Both the position numbers and the translations under genes were made by a program. Positions 11,826-13,487 of a stretch of 13,487 nucleotides of DNA are shown here, in pieces (positions within the stretch are counted from its first letter, which is position 1; every line of letters begins with the position of its first letter). The notes under the pieces are model-generated. The model made no database searches. It worked only from the letters and a program-made list of their open reading frames with translations, and had not been told where the DNA came from. Source of the DNA: Thermoleophilia bacterium (lineage in GTDB: Bacteria > Actinomycetota > Thermoleophilia > Gaiellales > Gaiellaceae); NCBI GenBank assembly GCA_025936595.1, contig JAICTB010000034.1:1-13487 (forward strand). Reading direction: 5' to 3'.

Positions 11826-13003
11826 GCGCCGCCCTCCGGCTTCCTGGTCGGTTTCTCGCCCGGCGTCACGTCCGCCTGCGTGAGCGACCCCATGCCGCCC
11901 TCGCTCCCGGCGGGGATCTCCTCGCCGTCGATGTACGGACGGTGATACGCGCCGGGGCGTTCGTAGATCTCTTCGAGCGTCTCGTCGCCGACGCCCTTGG
12001 CGTGCGCGAGCATCGCTAGCGCGTGCTCGCCCTGCACGATCCCGTCGAAGCCGTTGCGACCCCGGTCGCGCACGAGATCGTGGAGGCGGCGCGACTCCTT
12101 CACGTCCTTGGCGACGTGCGGCGGGAACGGCGGCGGCACCTTGCCCTTCACTGCGAGATCGAGCGCGAAGCGGGTCTGCTTGATCGCCGAGACGACGCCC
12201 TGCGTCTTCGGGACGAGCTCGGTCTCGCGCAGCCAGCCGGTCGTCTTCGCCGAGGTGACGAACCACTTCGCGTGCTTCGCGCCCATGTCGCGGTCGATTC
12301 CCTCCTTCATCGACTCGGCGCCGAGCTTCGCGATCGCGTCGCGCGGATCGACGCCCTTCGGGCAGCGCTCGTTGCAGAAGTAGCAACGGGTGCACTCCCA
12401 GATGCCGTGCTCACCGTTCAGCTTCTCCAGCCGCGCGATCTTCTGCCCGTCGCGCGGGTCGCCGACGAACCGCATCCCCTTCGCTAGCGCCTGCGGCCCG
12501 AGGAAGAGCGGGTCGGATTCCATCGCGTTGCACTCCGACACGCAGCAGCCGCAGTTGATGCAGAGCGCCTCCTTGTGCACGGCGTTCATCCGGTCCTGCC
12601 GGATCAGGTGCTCCTTGCCGTCCGGCGGCTCGTCATAGCCCGGCTGCAGGTATGGGTTGACGCTTCGGAACTTCTCCCAGAACGGGTCCATGTCGACGAC
12701 GAGGTCCTTGACGATCGGGAGATTCCCCATCGCTGAGATCACCGGGACGTGCCCCGCCTGCGCGACGTCGTACATGCGCGTCTTGCACGCGAGCACGGCG
12801 GCGCCGTCCATGCGCATCCCGCACGACCCGCAGATCATCATGCGACAGCTCTTGCGGTAGGCGAGCGTCCCGTCGTGCTGATCTTTCACGATGTCGAGGC
12901 AGTCGAGCAGCGTCGCCTCTTCCGGAGCCGAGACCTCGAACTCCTGCAGCTCCCGCTCCCCCGTGCGCGAGTTGAAGCGCCAGACCTTCAGGCCCACCTG
13001 CAT
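11822..13003 (-). CDS. sdhB: Succinate dehydrogenase/fumarate reductase iron-sulfur subunit
   Basis: Transfers electrons from the SdhA flavin to the quinone site. Cluster ligands: [2Fe-2S] at C53, C58, C61 and C73; first [4Fe-4S] at C148, C151, C154 and C158; third site CTRCYFCNERCPKG with C204, C207, C210 and C214. Ordinary SdhB has Cys-x5-Cys-x3-Cys-Pro at the third site and holds a [3Fe-4S] cluster; here an extra Cys at 207 should allow a second [4Fe-4S], as reported for archaeal type E enzymes. The 393-residue length exceeds the usual 230-260 because of a C-terminal extension (about 225-393), including a Pro/charged tail. AAGGAAG lies about 9 nt before the ATG. It sits 3 nt after sdhA and overlaps sdhE. 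Confidence 0.92.
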   Translation of the reverse strand: MQVGLKVWRFNSRTGERELQEFEVSAPEEATLLDCLDIVKDQHDGTLAYRKSCRMMICGSCGMRMDGAAVLACKTRMYDVAQAGHVPVISAMGNLPIVKDLVVDMDPFWEKFRSVNPYLQPGYDEPPDGKEHLIRQDRMNAVHKEALCINCGCCVSECNAMESDPLFLGPQALAKGMRFVGDPRDGQKIARLEKLNGEHGIWECTRCYFCNERCPKGVDPRDAIAKLGAESMKEGIDRDMGAKHAKWFVTSAKTTGWLRETELVPKTQGVVSAIKQTRFALDLAVKGKVPPPFPPHVAKDVKESRRLHDLVRDRGRNGFDGIVQGEHALAMLAHAKGVGDETLEEIYERPGAYHRPYIDGEEIPAGSEGGMGSLTQADVTPGEKPTRKPEGGA

Positions 13004-13006
13004 CGG

Positions 13007-13487
13007 CTAGTACTTCCTTTCCATCGGGTCGTACTTCGTGTAGCGCACGTCCTTGTACGAGAGCTCCGGCGCACCGTCGACCCAGCGTGTGATCGAGTGC
13101 TTCATGAAGTTCTCGTCGTCGCGATCCGGGAAGTCGTACGGCCGCGCGTGTGCCCCGCGGCTCTCCTTGCGCGCAACGCCCGCCTGCAGCATGCACGCCG
13201 CGAGGTCGAGCATGTTGCCGAGCTCGATCGCCTGCGTGAGGTCGCTGTTGAAGATCTCTCCCTTGTCCTCGACAAGCACGCCGCGGTCGTAGCGCTCGCG
13301 CAATTCACCGATGATCTCGACCTGCTGCATCATCTGGTCCTCGCGACGGAACACGCCGAAGTTCTCGAGCATCGACGTGCCGAGGTCGTTGCGGATCTGC
13401 CACGGACGCTCGCCCGAAGTGGCGTCGAGCAGCACCCGGAGCTCCCGCCCGGCGTCTTCCTCCACGCTCGCCGGCACGTCGATCGTC
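13007..13487 (-). CDS. sdhA: Succinate dehydrogenase/fumarate reductase flavoprotein subunit, C-terminal part
   Basis: The frame is open to the window edge, and only the last 159 or so residues are seen. They contain the C-terminal helical domain of SdhA/FrdA, with LGTSMLENFGVFR, the NSDLTQAIELGNMLDLA helix and the diagnostic ESRGAHARPYDFPDRDDENFMKH, ending in DPMERKY. The FAD and active-site domains lie outside the window. It is the first visible gene of the sdhA-sdhB-sdhE set. Its last codons supply the ribosome-binding site of sdhB. Confidence 0.93.
   Translation of the reverse strand, partial: TIDVPASVEEDAGRELRVLLDATSGERPWQIRNDLGTSMLENFGVFRREDQMMQQVEIIGELRERYDRGVLVEDKGEIFNSDLTQAIELGNMLDLAACMLQAGVARKESRGAHARPYDFPDRDDENFMKHSITRWVDGAPELSYKDVRYTKYDPMERKY

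Overview
The window is GC-rich DNA from what is most likely an actinobacterium of the class Thermoleophilia (Gaiellales/Solirubrobacterales-like, perhaps a metagenome-derived genome). I infer this from the strong G/C bias at third codon positions, the frequent GTG starts with little or no leader, the actinobacterial flavour of LysC, Asd and DnaX, and the mix of aerobic respiration genes with a SdhABE-type complex. No phage, insertion sequence, CRISPR array, tRNA or rRNA is visible. The content is mostly core metabolism, replication and repair.

Layout. (1) 1-1549, minus strand: the first codons of an unidentified gene, cytochrome c oxidase subunit II (coxB) with a complete CuA site, and a preceding CuA-like cupredoxin that has lost one copper ligand. 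(2) 1550-1646: a compact divergent promoter region with three 11-bp-phased repeats. (3) 1647-3390, plus strand: an OmpR-type response regulator and its four-helix sensor kinase. (4) 3399-5588, plus strand: dnaX, ybaB and a cyclic-nucleotide-binding-like gene with no ordinary start codon. (5) 5611-6066: a 29-residue mini-lipoprotein on the minus strand, then a gene-free stretch with a 43-nt hairpin and a 176-bp inverted-repeat element ending just upstream of recR. (6) 6067-7074: recR (+) convergent with, and overlapping, a small four-helix membrane protein (-). (7) 7096-9238, plus strand: lysC and asd, the first two steps of the aspartate pathway. lysC carries a strong internal start for a separate beta (ACT-domain) subunit. 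(8) 9216-9240: a near-perfect palindrome spanning the abutting stop codons of asd and the next gene. (9) 9239-13487, minus strand: sdhA (partial)-sdhB-sdhE, followed by a metallophosphoesterase, an Asp23/Gls24 protein and a GNAT-like protein, tightly packed and probably one transcript.

How the genes fit together. dnaX, ybaB and recR are the classic clamp-loader/recombination cluster, here interrupted by the regulatory-looking insert. The two-component system diverges from the oxidase operon and may regulate it. The succinate dehydrogenase is of the SdhABE (type E-like) kind: the third iron-sulfur site of SdhB has an extra cysteine, and the anchor is a double CCG-domain protein in place of a haem b membrane anchor.

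The observations most worth a second look are the 176-bp element upstream of recR and its possible alternative pairing with the recR start codon, the lysC internal start, the iron-sulfur changes in SdhB, the His-less CuA-like paralogue, two genes that seem to need CTG starts, and the shared-stop palindrome.
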